Of a DNA stretch of 59,971 nt, positions 25,187 through 34,218 are shown piece by piece. Origin of the DNA: Cytophagales bacterium. GTDB lineage: Bacteria > Bacteroidota > Bacteroidia > Cytophagales > Cyclobacteriaceae. Under the pieces are notes generated by a model. It worked only from the letters and a program-made list of their open reading frames with translations, ran no database searches and had not been told where the DNA came from. Location of the stretch: positions 1 to 59,971 of the forward strand of contig WGNT01000071.1 in assembly GCA_016124425.1 (NCBI GenBank). The letters run 5' to 3'. Numbering within the stretch: the first letter of the stretch is position 1; the number at the start of each line of letters is the position of its first letter. The position numbers and the translations under genes are program-made.

Positions 25187-25996
25187 TTAGTTGGCTTTCT
25201 GTGTTTGGTCGGATGTATTAGCGGTTTTGTTTTTTTGGAAAATTGTAAATCCTAGGCCAAGCCCTAACCAAGGTGTTTTTCTGTATTGCCAATTTTTCCC
25301 AAGTTCACCCGGGATAATATCATATCCTGAAAAAATCGCGATTTGGAAATTTTCATAGGAGTATACTAGTCCCAGCGATGGGGTTAATGCTCCAACGGTG
25401 GTTGCCTTATCAAGGTAATTATTTACGGTTTCAGGTGTTATTCCGACGGTCGATATGCCAATGCCAGCTAAAATTCCGATAGATTGTTTAGTCCGAGATT
25501 TGATTTGGTATTCGTATCCCGCATTAGTACCTAACGAAAAACTTGTCTCATAATTGAATGTTCTATCTGCACCTCCAAAACGCAGTTTGATTGGCAGTAG
25601 TGAAAATCCCCATACAAAGGAACGGTCCCTGCCATAGTATTCACTAGTTTTGTTGTTGAAATCAGCTAAATCGATTAGAAAGTATTTATTGTTAGTTTCT
25701 GCTGATATGTATTTGTAATCTTCATCACTAAATTTCTTTGGTTGTGATTGGCTCTCTCCAACGTAATCCCAAAATTTAACAAGTAGGTAATTGTCCTTAA
25801 TCTCATGAGCCGTAAACTTTGTGCCCTTTTTTGCAATATACGTATTCTTAGTTATAGCATTTTTTAGTAAGTCAAATTCGTTGACTACTATTTCGATGCT
25901 TGTGATGTAGAATTTACCTGTAATGTTGCCTTGTTCCTGGCTAAATACATTTACTGAAAGTAGAATCAGTAAAGAAATTAAGATTTGATTTCTCAT
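25187..25996 (-). CDS. Secreted beta-barrel protein, 269 aa
   Basis: Signal peptide RNQILISLLILLSVNVFS followed by an N-terminal region of about 100 residues (beta-rich, with ITSIEIVVNEFDLLK) and a C-terminal barrel from about residue 125, with strands such as WGFSLLPIKLRFGG, TSFSLGTNAGYEYQ and AIFSGYDIIPG. A short Lys/Asn/Thr tail follows the last strand (FTIFQK), so the C-terminus is not the classic terminal Phe. Probable outer-membrane protein of unknown function, alone on its strand. Confidence 0.7.
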   Translation of the reverse strand: MRNQILISLLILLSVNVFSQEQGNITGKFYITSIEIVVNEFDLLKNAITKNTYIAKKGTKFTAHEIKDNYLLVKFWDYVGESQSQPKKFSDEDYKYISAETNNKYFLIDLADFNNKTSEYYGRDRSFVWGFSLLPIKLRFGGADRTFNYETSFSLGTNAGYEYQIKSRTKQSIGILAGIGISTVGITPETVNNYLDKATTVGALTPSLGLVYSYENFQIAIFSGYDIIPGELGKNWQYRKTPWLGLGLGFTIFQKNKTANTSDQTQKAN

Positions 25997-26548
25997 ATTA
26001 TTTTTAGTTTAACGATTATTTGGTTTAAAGCTCTTTTGAACGACAATTAAACTTCCCACAACTCACCTGTCCTGACATCTGGACAGATCTCGGTAACATT
26101 GTCCATTTGTCCCTGTTCCCATGCTTTTCTCTACCAGGAAAAAGGCAACTTCTCGATATCTGTAATGTAGTTTGTCAGCAAATGGTTACCGCTTAGTTCT
26201 CGGCCTTTCGCCAGAATTGTTTCCGGTCTAACTGAGATCCCGTTGGTTCAATCTCTGAAAGCAAAGGTAGGTCCGGGCGGCTATGGGTTTCAACCGCAAA
26301 ATCACGCCATCTAGCCCCGTAAAATCCCTCTCCCAAGCACGGTGGAAATACGGGATTTTAAAAAATCAGCAATTACTTGGATTCTAGGAAAATGGCCTAA
26401 AACGCCCTAAAAATCGTATTTTTTCGCTTTTCGACTACACTTATATAAAATTTTGGTTATTCGCGCCTTTTGGAAATCCAAATACTATTTCCGTATCTTG
26501 GACAAAATATTTAACCCCTATCCATTAACCACTTAAAAGAAAAAAGTC
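25997..26548. other. Leader region with repeat copy B
   Basis: No gene. The right half is the upstream region of the 26549 operon and includes the diverged repeat copy B. The T- and A-rich segment 26400-26545 should hold the promoter of that operon. Confidence 0.5.
26258..26396 (+). repeat. Diverged intergenic repeat, copy B
   Basis: Aligns with 11442-11577 in the same orientation (shared blocks GTAGGTCCGG, CGGCTATGGGTTTCAA, AAAATCACG, AAAAATCAGCAA, AATGGC). Here it ends about 150 bases before the start of the 26549 gene, so it could be a leader or regulatory element of that operon. Confidence 0.7.
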
Positions 26549-27346
26549 ATGTCACAAAAAAAGCCAAAGCCACCAGTCAATACCCACATACCATGGGAAA
26601 AAAGCAAAGCCCGAACTAAATGGTATTTAGAGCATAAACGGCCCTTGCTAGACGCTGTAGTCAATTCTTATAATCCCGGACATACGGAGCGGGAATACTT
26701 CTATTACTCGAATCCAATGATCATCAGTGGTTTGTTTGGGCGAGTACTACAAGATAAATCTTATAATGGTATCCGAATATATTTTGGTTCTTGCATGGAC
26801 TTAATTCCGGAGGGTTGTGATACGTGCGATAAGGGCAAACTGGTGCTGATTTATGTTCCTACGATTAAAAAGAATGATGCCATTATGGACAATGAATTTG
26901 AGGAATATTATAAACTCCGCCCGGGTAGTTGTTCTTGTGTGCCCTTGACAAAATTGGTGTTTAACCAGCTAGTGGAAAATTACAAAGAAAAAAGTGGAGC
27001 ACTGTATAGTTCACTATCTGCTCATGATAGAAATAGTCTAGATGCTAACGAAGAAACTAGGTCGTTATTTATTGACGAAGTGCGCATTAAGGAAATAAAA
27101 GATGAGATCGACTATCAAATGGATATGTCAGCCAAACATGGCGCATCGGGTGTCAAGGTATATATCAATTCCTATACCGATGAGCCGGTCCAAAGTGGGG
27201 AATATATATTGAGTCAACGCCTAACGGTTCAATTTGTATATACAGACGAAGCCGGTCAGGATTTAAACCTGGAACGGATAGACCCGAGATACAACTTCGC
27301 TGCCATAGCTCATAACACCTTCAACCCCACCCCACCCTATCCCTGA
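26549..27346 (+). CDS. Unknown cytoplasmic protein with Cys motifs
   Basis: 265 residues, not recognised. No signal or membrane segment. It has a Pro/Lys-rich start (QKKPKPPVNTHIPWEKSKA) and a Cys-rich stretch in the middle: SCMDLIPEGCDTCDKGKLV and later PGSCSCVPL. These could bind a metal or form a redox site. The C-terminal part is mixed alpha/beta (YINSYTDEPVQSGEYILSQ). It is the first gene of a likely four-gene operon with a seven-helix membrane protein, a histidine kinase and a LuxR-type regulator, 51 bases before the membrane protein. It may be the signal-linked effector of that two-component system. Confidence 0.6.
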   Translation: MSQKKPKPPVNTHIPWEKSKARTKWYLEHKRPLLDAVVNSYNPGHTEREYFYYSNPMIISGLFGRVLQDKSYNGIRIYFGSCMDLIPEGCDTCDKGKLVLIYVPTIKKNDAIMDNEFEEYYKLRPGSCSCVPLTKLVFNQLVENYKEKSGALYSSLSAHDRNSLDANEETRSLFIDEVRIKEIKDEIDYQMDMSAKHGASGVKVYINSYTDEPVQSGEYILSQRLTVQFVYTDEAGQDLNLERIDPRYNFAAIAHNTFNPTPPYP

Positions 27347-27397
27347 TCATTTAGGTACATCTCCTGATTAATAAATCAACGCAAAAAGCGATAACGT

Positions 27398-28048
27398 ATG
27401 CAGTTGTTACACATCACAAATTTCGCACTGCTGCTATCCGGGGTGGCCGGTATCGTTGCTATCAAACGCAACGGGCCGTTTCACCTACGGGTAGTTGCCG
27501 TATTGGTAGTATATACCTGCCTCGTGGAACTGAGCCTTTTGTTCCTTAAGGACCTTTTGACCAAGGGAAACAATCTTCCAGTATATAATTTTATTATGTT
27601 GGTGTTGTATATGGGGTATGCCTACTTCTTCAGGCAAATCGTCCAGACAAAAGCCGTACGACGACTTATTGATGGCTTCCTCTACCTGTTCCCGGTGTTT
27701 TGGTTTTACGTCGTCTTCTTTATCTTTAAAATAGACGAATGGAACAGCTATGTATACATCTTTGGCGGTGCCTTTACCGTTCTGTGGGCCGTCACCTATT
27801 GCTTTGAGCTATTTACCTCGGAAGATCCGGTACGGTTTCGCTACAGCGGTGGGTTTTGGATAGCGGTTGGCTTGATTTTCTTTTATTCCTGTGGGCTGCC
27901 CTATATGGGGATGTTTAATTTTTTGACCCAATACAACCAAAAACTGGCCAATACGCTGAAAATTCCCTTACAAATCTCCAATATCGTGATGTACCTAATG
28001 TTTAGCTATGCCTTTCTATGTCAATTGACCGATCCAAAGAAGTCCTGA
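27398..28048 (+). CDS. Seven-helix membrane protein, putative sensor partner
   Basis: 216 residues with about seven hydrophobic segments (for example NFALLLSGVAGIVAI, VVAVLVVYTCLVELSLLFL, YNFIMLVLYMGYAYFF, IFGGAFTVLWAVTYCFEL, FWIAVGLIFFYSCGL, ISNIVMYLMFSYAFL). No family is named with certainty. The gene overlaps the kinase gene by 31 bases, so the products are made in step. The kinase has a single membrane segment and no sensor domain, so this protein is the likely sensor or signal-receiving partner. That role is inferred from context. Confidence 0.7.
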   Translation: MQLLHITNFALLLSGVAGIVAIKRNGPFHLRVVAVLVVYTCLVELSLLFLKDLLTKGNNLPVYNFIMLVLYMGYAYFFRQIVQTKAVRRLIDGFLYLFPVFWFYVVFFIFKIDEWNSYVYIFGGAFTVLWAVTYCFELFTSEDPVRFRYSGGFWIAVGLIFFYSCGLPYMGMFNFLTQYNQKLANTLKIPLQISNIVMYLMFSYAFLCQLTDPKKS

Positions 28049-28800
28049 CCCTTATTGCTGTAGAGGTAGCCGTATTTCTCGGATTGGTCGGTGCCTTCGT
28101 GTTTACGTTGCTCCATTACCAAAAGAAAAAATTCCAGCACATTGAGGAAAAGCGATCCATGGCCGAAAACTATCAACGTCAGCTCCTTCAGTCCCGCTTG
28201 GAGATGCAGGAAGAAACCTTCACCACCATCAGTAGGGAAATTCACGATAACGTGGGTCAGTTGCTTAGCCTCGCCAAAGTACAACTCAATATTGCCCAGC
28301 AGCATACCCAAACAGACCCAACGCTGCTCGATGACATCAAGGCCAACATCGGTCAGGCCATGACCGACCTGAGGGATATCGCCAAAAGCCTCAGCAGCGA
28401 ACGTCTACAGCTCATTCCCTTCTCTCAGGCTATTGACCAAGAGTTGCAGCGTATTGGCCGAAATGGGACGCTGTCCTGCACCTTACACCTCCAAGGTGAG
28501 GAAAAGCCCCTGCCCGAACAGTACAAGGTGATTGTCTTTCGGATCATCCAGGAGAGCTTGCAAAATATCCTCAAACACGCCCAAGCGGATGAAATCCACA
28601 TCCATCTAGCCTACAACCCCGATCTCTTGCAGCTAACGATACGGGACAACGGGATTGGATTTGATGTCGAACAGGTCGGAGGGGGCGGATTGGGATTGCA
28701 AAATATTACTAACCGGACATCGCTCATTGGCGGCAACGCCAACATTCGCAGCACCATAGGCCGGGGGACCACCATCACATTAACGATTCCGTATGTCTGA
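28018..28800 (+). CDS. Sensor histidine kinase, NarL-type
   Basis: 260-residue kinase of the HisKA_3/HATPase type. One membrane helix (residues 9-32) is followed by a coiled linker, then the dimerisation and phosphoacceptor motif REIHDNVGQLL with His76. The ATP-binding part has VIVFRIIQESLQNILKHA (N box), LTIRDNGIGFD (G1) and GGGGLGLQNITNR (G2). There is no periplasmic sensor domain. It overlaps the upstream membrane protein by 31 bases and the regulator gene by eight. Phosphate should pass to Asp58 of the next gene product. Signal unknown. Confidence 0.9.
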   Translation: MSIDRSKEVLTLIAVEVAVFLGLVGAFVFTLLHYQKKKFQHIEEKRSMAENYQRQLLQSRLEMQEETFTTISREIHDNVGQLLSLAKVQLNIAQQHTQTDPTLLDDIKANIGQAMTDLRDIAKSLSSERLQLIPFSQAIDQELQRIGRNGTLSCTLHLQGEEKPLPEQYKVIVFRIIQESLQNILKHAQADEIHIHLAYNPDLLQLTIRDNGIGFDVEQVGGGGLGLQNITNRTSLIGGNANIRSTIGRGTTITLTIPYV

Positions 28801-29452
28801 TACCAAAACCATTGCCATTGTGGATGACCACGCCCTGTTTCGTAAGGGATTATCCGCGCTTATTGCCTATTTTCCGGGATACAGGGTACTACTTGAGGCG
28901 GCCAACGGAAGGGAATTTATCCAATGCCTGGAAGCCGAACGGCTGCCCGATATCGTCTTGCTCGACATATCCATGCCCGAAATGGACGGGTACGCCACAG
29001 CAGAATGGCTGCGTGTCCATCACCCATCCGTAAAGGTGCTGGCATTAAGTACCATGGATGCTGATACCGCCATCATCAAGATGATCAAACACGGCGCAAG
29101 AGGATACGTGCTCAAAGATGCCGAACCTGCCGAATTGCGGCGCGCTTTTGACGAGGTGCTTTCCATGGGCTATTTTTTCAACGAAATCCTCACCCGCAAG
29201 GTCATGCTCTCTGTGCATACACTCGTAGAAGATTCCGAACTCAGGATGTTTGTAAAACTCAGTGACCGGGAAGTGGAATTTTTGAAACATGCCTGCTCGG
29301 AAAAAACCTATATTGAGATTGCCGACGAGATGTGCGTAAGCCCACGTACGGTGGAAGGATACCGCAATGCACTCTGCGATAAACTGCACTTAAAAACAAG
29401 GACAGGCTTGGCTATTTATGCTATAAAAAATGGGATTGTCAAAATTAATTGA
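28793..29452 (+). CDS. LuxR/NarL-family response regulator
   Basis: 219 residues. Receiver domain at 1-125 with the acidic pair VDDH at 10-13, phosphoacceptor Asp58 in IVLLDISMPEMDG, and the Lys of YVLKDAEP near 109. The LuxR-type helix-turn-helix is at about 151-210 (LSDREVEFLKHACSEKTY, then VSPRTVEGYRNAL). It is the last gene of the operon and the cognate partner of the kinase. Targets are unknown; the operon's own promoter region with repeat copy B is a natural candidate. Confidence 0.92.
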   Translation: MSDTKTIAIVDDHALFRKGLSALIAYFPGYRVLLEAANGREFIQCLEAERLPDIVLLDISMPEMDGYATAEWLRVHHPSVKVLALSTMDADTAIIKMIKHGARGYVLKDAEPAELRRAFDEVLSMGYFFNEILTRKVMLSVHTLVEDSELRMFVKLSDREVEFLKHACSEKTYIEIADEMCVSPRTVEGYRNALCDKLHLKTRTGLAIYAIKNGIVKIN

Positions 29453-29814
29453 ATAGATAGCTTTTTCTAGTTGGAACGGTAATTGTTTTATTGGGCTTAG
29501 GTAAAGGGCTTATTATTGCTGCCTGTTTTTCAGTATTCTTGAGAGCCTAAAATGAATAAAGCAGGGGATAAAAACGCCCACCTACACGAATTGGTGGAAA
29601 CGCTTTTTCAAGATTCACACACCGACGGATTCCCCCGATTTCAACGAGTTGGTGGACAAACTACGCAATTCGGATTCATGGTAGGTCAGTGTGTTTGCCA
29701 CGTATCCTTTTATCCTTCTCCCATAGGTGATTTTGATGTGGCAGATTTTCACAGCATCGACCCCAGATTGGGGAAGAAGGATGTTTTTAGCAATTTCATT
29801 CAAAACCTAAAACT
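29453..29814. other. Intergenic stretch with two weak opposing frames
   Basis: About 360 bases. A plus-strand frame (29552-29818, 88 codons) and a minus-strand frame (29615-29803, 62 codons) oppose each other. The minus frame has a plausible amino-acid composition (AKNILLPQSGVDAVKICHIK) and could be a remnant of a larger gene. Neither is recognised, and I do not call either as a gene. Confidence 0.4.
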
Positions 29815-30783
29815 ATGAACGCGTTTCAACTAGGCTATCATATTTCCCATGAGCAATTTTCCCCCGGGGAGTTGCTCGAATTGGTTCAAATGGCGGAGGC
29901 TACCGGATTTCAGTTCGCCTTGTCTTCCGATCACTTCCACCCGTGGAGTACGGAACAGGGGCAGTCGGGAAACGCATGGACCTGGCTGGGTGCTGCCTTG
30001 GCTAAAACGTCCTTTTCCATGGGCGTGGTAAACTGCCCTTATCAGCGCTACCATCCGACCATTATAGCCCAATCTGCAGCGACCTTACTCGATATGTTTC
30101 CCGGTAGATTTTGGATGTGTCTGGGAAGCGGTCAGCTCCTCAATGAAGGGATTACAGGTAAACAATGGCCGTCTAAAGCAACACGTAACCAAGCATTGAC
30201 GGAATCCATTCAGGTGATGCGGGCATTGTGGGAGGGAGGCGAAGTGAACTTCACCGGCGCTTGTTTTGACGTGCAGGAGGCGACATTATATACCACGCCA
30301 CCAAACCCGCCCGAAATAGCAGGGGCGGCAATTACTGCGGAAACCGCAAAGTTCTTGTATGCGTGGACGGACGCGCTTTTGACGGTACAGCAGCCGATGC
30401 CTAAACTGGAGACTGTGTGCAAGGCGTGGCGGGAGGCAGGAGATGTTCCGAAGCCGATGATGCTCAAGATGCAGGTATCTTATGACCCGGATCCGGAGGT
30501 TGCCTCCCTCGGAGCGTTTGACCAATGGAAAACAAACGTCTTCGGTAGCGCCATGTCTGCCCAGCTCCGTACCCCTATACAGTTTGAACAGGCCGCGGAA
30601 CACATTACGCCTGGCGATCTGACGGACCATGTCCATATCGGCACAAACGCCGCCTTTTTTATAGAAAAAATTAAAGCCTATATCGCTATGGGCTTTTCCA
30701 GAATCTCCATTCATAATGTAAACAGAAATCAAAAACAGTTTCTACGATTCTTTGGAGACGAGGTAATCCCACATATTGGGTGA
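29815..30783 (+). CDS. Luciferase-like flavin oxidoreductase
   Basis: 322-residue protein of the luciferase-like monooxygenase superfamily, TIM-barrel fold. LGYHISHEQFSPGELLELVQ at the start, FALSSDHFHPW near 35-45 and GRFWMCLGSGQLLNEGITG near 97-115 are typical of the F420-linked group and its relatives. It resembles the set annotated in organisms without F420 as probable non-F420 flavinoid oxidoreductase, so FMN is the likely cofactor. Substrate unknown. It stands alone, with a strong hairpin after its stop. Confidence 0.8.
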   Translation: MNAFQLGYHISHEQFSPGELLELVQMAEATGFQFALSSDHFHPWSTEQGQSGNAWTWLGAALAKTSFSMGVVNCPYQRYHPTIIAQSAATLLDMFPGRFWMCLGSGQLLNEGITGKQWPSKATRNQALTESIQVMRALWEGGEVNFTGACFDVQEATLYTTPPNPPEIAGAAITAETAKFLYAWTDALLTVQQPMPKLETVCKAWREAGDVPKPMMLKMQVSYDPDPEVASLGAFDQWKTNVFGSAMSAQLRTPIQFEQAAEHITPGDLTDHVHIGTNAAFFIEKIKAYIAMGFSRISIHNVNRNQKQFLRFFGDEVIPHIG

Positions 30784-30831
30784 TACAGCAAGCAGGTAAA
30801 AAGAACCGGAATATAGCAGCTTGAAACTCAT

Positions 30832-30866
30832 GTAGAAGGTCCACCGCTAGGAGGTTGGCCTTCTAC
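30832..30866. terminator. Hairpin between convergent genes
   Basis: Arms GTAGAAGGTCCACC (30832-30845) and GGTTGGCCTTCTAC (30853-30866) pair with two mismatches around a seven-base loop. There is no strong T-run on either side. It lies between the flavin oxidoreductase gene and the convergent mscS-like gene and could stop transcription from both. Confidence 0.5.
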
Positions 30867-30935
30867 GTCTCCTCCGATTGTCCTACTCGGATGCCAAGCT
30901 ATCGGCTGGCTATCCGGAGAAGGAAAAATCTTAAG

Positions 30936-32048
30936 CTATTTTTCCTCGACGGTTTCCAGTTTTTCCTGTTTATCAACATCGACCTTGAATTTCATTTCGT
31001 TTTCGTTTCGTATATACAGTGTACGGGTAGGGAAGGCTATGGAAATGCCCATTTCACCAAAACGCTCGTAAATCAGAAAATTATACTGCTGCTGAATATC
31101 CATGTAGACATTATAGTCCGGACTGTTGATATGATAGACGATTTCGAAATCCAGACTGGAATCACCAAACCCCTTGAAATGAGCCCGGTCGAAATCCACG
31201 TTGGATGCTGTTTCTACGATTTCCTTTAAAATCCCGGGTATCATTCTTAACTTCTCCGGGGGAGTTTCGTAGGTAACGCCAACGGTAAATAAGATTCGCC
31301 GGCGTTGCATTTTTTTGAAATTGTGGATTCTCGAACTTGTCAAATCGCTGTTGGCTACTACAAGTTGCTCACCTGAAAGTGTCTTAATGCGCGTGGTCTT
31401 AATCCCGATTTTTTCCACAATCCCGTTTTTGTCCCCAACCACCAAGAAATCTCCGATTTCAAATGGGCGGTCAAAAAAGATGACAAAATAATTGAACAGG
31501 TCACCCAGAATATTCTGCGCCGCCAAAGCGATCGCTATACCACCAATACCAAGACCGGCGATGATGGCAGAGACATCATACCCTAAGTTGGAGATTAAGA
31601 ATATAATACCGAGCGACCAGATTAACCCGTTGAAAATCATGATTAGCCCGCCCATTTGTTTTACTTTTTCCTCTCCGCCTTCCTGCCTCCGGATACTTGA
31701 TCGGAGCAGCATTAGCAATACATTGGAAATGAGGCGAACGGTGTAATAGGTGACAATTACAATGTAAACGACTTCGAGAACCGCAAGAAAATTCGCCGGC
31801 CAAACAAGGGATTTTAGCCCCATGTAGATGATGCTAAAATAAACAATGGGTACGACAAAAAGCCCGAAATTCGATAGTAGAAAATCATCGATGTTCGTTT
31901 CCGTCTTGGCGAACACCTTTTCGAGCCGTTGTAGTACAACACGTTTAAAAACTTTCACAAGTAACAACCCGAGCAAAATCCCTCCCAATGCAATGAGGTA
32001 GGCACGCAGGGTGTTTCCAAAATAGATGTTTTCTAATAGTGTTTCCAT
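30936..32048 (-). CDS. MscS-family mechanosensitive channel
   Basis: Small-conductance mechanosensitive channel of the MscS family, about 370 residues. I prefer the start at 32048 (METLLENIYFGNTLRAYL); the frame extends 13 codons further upstream. Several N-terminal membrane helices precede the pore-lining region GYDVSAIIAGLGIGGIAIAL and AAQNILGDLFNYFVIFF, then the beta domain starts with FEIGDFLVVGDKNGIVEKIG and KTTRIKTLSGEQLVVANSDL. The channel releases ions and small solutes on hypo-osmotic shock. The C-terminus is charged and Glu/Lys-rich. Confidence 0.9.
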   Translation of the reverse strand: METLLENIYFGNTLRAYLIALGGILLGLLLVKVFKRVVLQRLEKVFAKTETNIDDFLLSNFGLFVVPIVYFSIIYMGLKSLVWPANFLAVLEVVYIVIVTYYTVRLISNVLLMLLRSSIRRQEGGEEKVKQMGGLIMIFNGLIWSLGIIFLISNLGYDVSAIIAGLGIGGIAIALAAQNILGDLFNYFVIFFDRPFEIGDFLVVGDKNGIVEKIGIKTTRIKTLSGEQLVVANSDLTSSRIHNFKKMQRRRILFTVGVTYETPPEKLRMIPGILKEIVETASNVDFDRAHFKGFGDSSLDFEIVYHINSPDYNVYMDIQQQYNFLIYERFGEMGISIAFPTRTLYIRNENEMKFKVDVDKQEKLETVEEK

Positions 32049-32291
32049 GGCCTTTGTTTGGTTTCCATAAAGAATTACAAGCCCCATTTTATGGTTTCTA
32101 TCTCTAAAATGTAGTACCTGTAGTTAAAGAAAGATAAGTTTCAAATGAAGTCGCAAATGCCCAGCGGGAAGACTAGCATTAGGGTATAGGTCTCCCTTCA
32201 GGATATCGAATGATACCCCACTTAAAGAACATGCTATATGGTAAGGCAATTTTAGGGGAACATGGTTCCCCAAGGGGGCATTTTGTGCAGA

Positions 32292-33023
32292 TTATTTGGG
32301 CGGCTGAAACTCCCATTTGATGCCGGCCTTCCAGTCTTTGCTAGAGCTTCCATACCGCGGATATCCGACATTAGCCTTCAATATGCTGGCGAGATGGAGG
32401 ACATTGTAGGTTAGTAGCGTAGTGTTTTTATTCGTAAAGTCTGAATCAAACCCCATAGGAGGGTCAATTTTTTTATCATTGTATGAGGTATCGCCGTAAC
32501 TTGGACCAGGTCCTGCCTCTCCAATCCATGCCGCATCCGCCTGAGGAGGGATGGAGTAGCCAATGTGTTGCAGTGAGTACAAGATACCCATCGCGCAATG
32601 TTTTGCGCCGTCCTCATTTCCTGTAATCAGGCATCCGCCTACCTTACCGTAAAAAATATACTGTCCTTTATCGTTTGTTTTACTACTCATGGCGTCCAGC
32701 CGCTCGATGAGTTTTTTTGCCACAGAAGACTTTTCTCCCAGCCATATGGGTGTTGCGATAATCAGAATATCCGCGTCTATCACCCGATGAAAAAGATCCG
32801 GCCATTCGTCGGTTTGATAACCATATTCTGTCATATCTGGGTATGAACCATGCGGGACATCATGGTCGATCAACCTGATCTTTTCGACGTCTACATTTTC
32901 CCGTTTCATGATTCCTACGGATAGGTCAATTAATTTGTCTGTGTGACTTTCTCGGGGAGATTTTTCGAGTGTGCAGTTGATGTAAAGTGCTCGAAGGTTG
33001 CTGAAATCTGGCTTGTTGATCAT
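32292..33023 (-). CDS. Flavodoxin-fold NAD(P)H reductase
   Basis: 243 residues of the NADPH-dependent FMN reductase/flavodoxin-fold group. The phosphate-binding loop region NCTLEKSPRESHTDKLIDL is near residues 16-34. The second FMN segment ADILIIATPIWLGEKSSVAKKL is near 82-103, and KVGGCLITGNEDGAKHCAMG near 127-146. Such proteins reduce quinones or other small acceptors. The exact substrate is unknown. It is alone, between mscS and the K+ channel-like gene. Confidence 0.8.
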   Translation of the reverse strand: MINKPDFSNLRALYINCTLEKSPRESHTDKLIDLSVGIMKRENVDVEKIRLIDHDVPHGSYPDMTEYGYQTDEWPDLFHRVIDADILIIATPIWLGEKSSVAKKLIERLDAMSSKTNDKGQYIFYGKVGGCLITGNEDGAKHCAMGILYSLQHIGYSIPPQADAAWIGEAGPGPSYGDTSYNDKKIDPPMGFDSDFTNKNTTLLTYNVLHLASILKANVGYPRYGSSSKDWKAGIKWEFQPPK

Positions 33024-33203
33024 AAGTAGTTACTTTTCTGAAGAGACTGCGCAATCGATCACGATGTGCGATGCGACCCTCTGCGAAGTCTAAAATTGGT
33101 TTCTCACTTGGATTACTTGCAAATCATAAGCCAAGGGGGCGGATTTTTCAAGTCTAATCTGTACCTATACAATTTTTCCGGCGCCATCAAGTAACATGAA
33201 TCG

Positions 33204-34202
33204 TCATTGGGGTTGCTCCTTACGGGTAGGATAGACGTCATCCCAGGTAAATCCCTCGTTAATCAACACGCGACTCAGTTTTCTCCTACGCTTGATTAGG
33301 GTTTCATTGTCGCGGTTAGCGCCATCTGCCGTAAAGTGTGTCTTATCCAATTTGCCCCAGTCATTCTTGGGAGCATCGTAATCTTCCTTTTCATGTTTCT
33401 CTCTAATCTGGGAAATAAAATTGCTAAGGGCGTTTCGTAGTGGTTGAACCTCATAGGCAAAGGGTTTCTCTGAAGGCTGATGAAGGTACATGGTAATGGC
33501 CTCGTCAAGTACGACTAGATTGAGGTTCAGCGAATTCGCTTCATTTTCACTATTGTAGTAATTCAAAACCGGATAAGCCTGATGGTTTACAATATGGCTG
33601 TTCAGCATGTTTTGGAATTGTGAAAGGTGCTGCAGGGTAAAGGACGGGTCATATTCTACCATGTTGTTCAATACCTCTGAGGGTGTGCGTCCGAAATTCC
33701 TAATGGATTGGGCAAGAGCGCGCTTATGGGTAAGTGCTGAGAAAACGGTAATGAGGTAGGTAATTGACATGGTAAAAAAGGAAAAACCCAGGAAGGAAAA
33801 GATGCCGGTCAGTATTCGGTAGAGATCACTGTTGGGTCCTATATCGCCAATGCCCAAGGTGGAAAATACGAAGCCGGAGAAATAGAGCCTTTCCATCGCA
33901 GTGGCGACATGATTGTCTTTGGTGATAATGGACGTAGGATCATACGAAAAGACTAAAAATATACCGATCCAAAACAAGAATATCCAGACAAAAAGTACTA
34001 ATAGGTTCATCAACATACCGAAATGACGCATCAGTTTTCGATTGAAAATCCGGATAGAATACAATGACGCCTTATGTACAAAGGAAGAAACGCCTCTCGT
34101 GATAAATGAAGTACCGGTTCCCGAAAGCGTAGTAAAAAAGAAGTCATACGACACGATGGTCAACATAACAATACCCGCAATTAGCATAACGGTGTTCCAC
34201 AT
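33204..34202 (-). CDS. Ion channel (two-helix K+ channel type)
   Basis: 332 residues: an N-terminal helix (residues 4-25), two further helices around a pore loop, then a soluble C-terminal domain of about 170 residues. The pore region is FVFSTLGIGDIGPNSDLYRI, with TLGIGD at 115-120 in the place of the canonical TVGYGD selectivity filter. The two-helix-plus-pore arrangement (IFLFWIGIFLVFSYD, then ILTGIFSFLGFSFFTMSITY) supports an ion channel of the Ion_trans_2 type. Potassium selectivity is likely but the filter is a variant. It is followed upstream by a small membrane protein gene on the same strand. Confidence 0.8.
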   Translation of the reverse strand: MWNTVMLIAGIVMLTIVSYDFFFTTLSGTGTSFITRGVSSFVHKASLYSIRIFNRKLMRHFGMLMNLLVLFVWIFLFWIGIFLVFSYDPTSIITKDNHVATAMERLYFSGFVFSTLGIGDIGPNSDLYRILTGIFSFLGFSFFTMSITYLITVFSALTHKRALAQSIRNFGRTPSEVLNNMVEYDPSFTLQHLSQFQNMLNSHIVNHQAYPVLNYYNSENEANSLNLNLVVLDEAITMYLHQPSEKPFAYEVQPLRNALSNFISQIREKHEKEDYDAPKNDWGKLDKTHFTADGANRDNETLIKRRRKLSRVLINEGFTWDDVYPTRKEQPQ

Positions 34203-34218
34203 ATCGTTAGATTTAGAT

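Noticed and set aside
29552-29818. 88-codon plus-strand frame before the flavin oxidoreductase
   Set aside because: It overlaps the next start, has no recognisable features, and is opposed by an equally plausible minus-strand frame.
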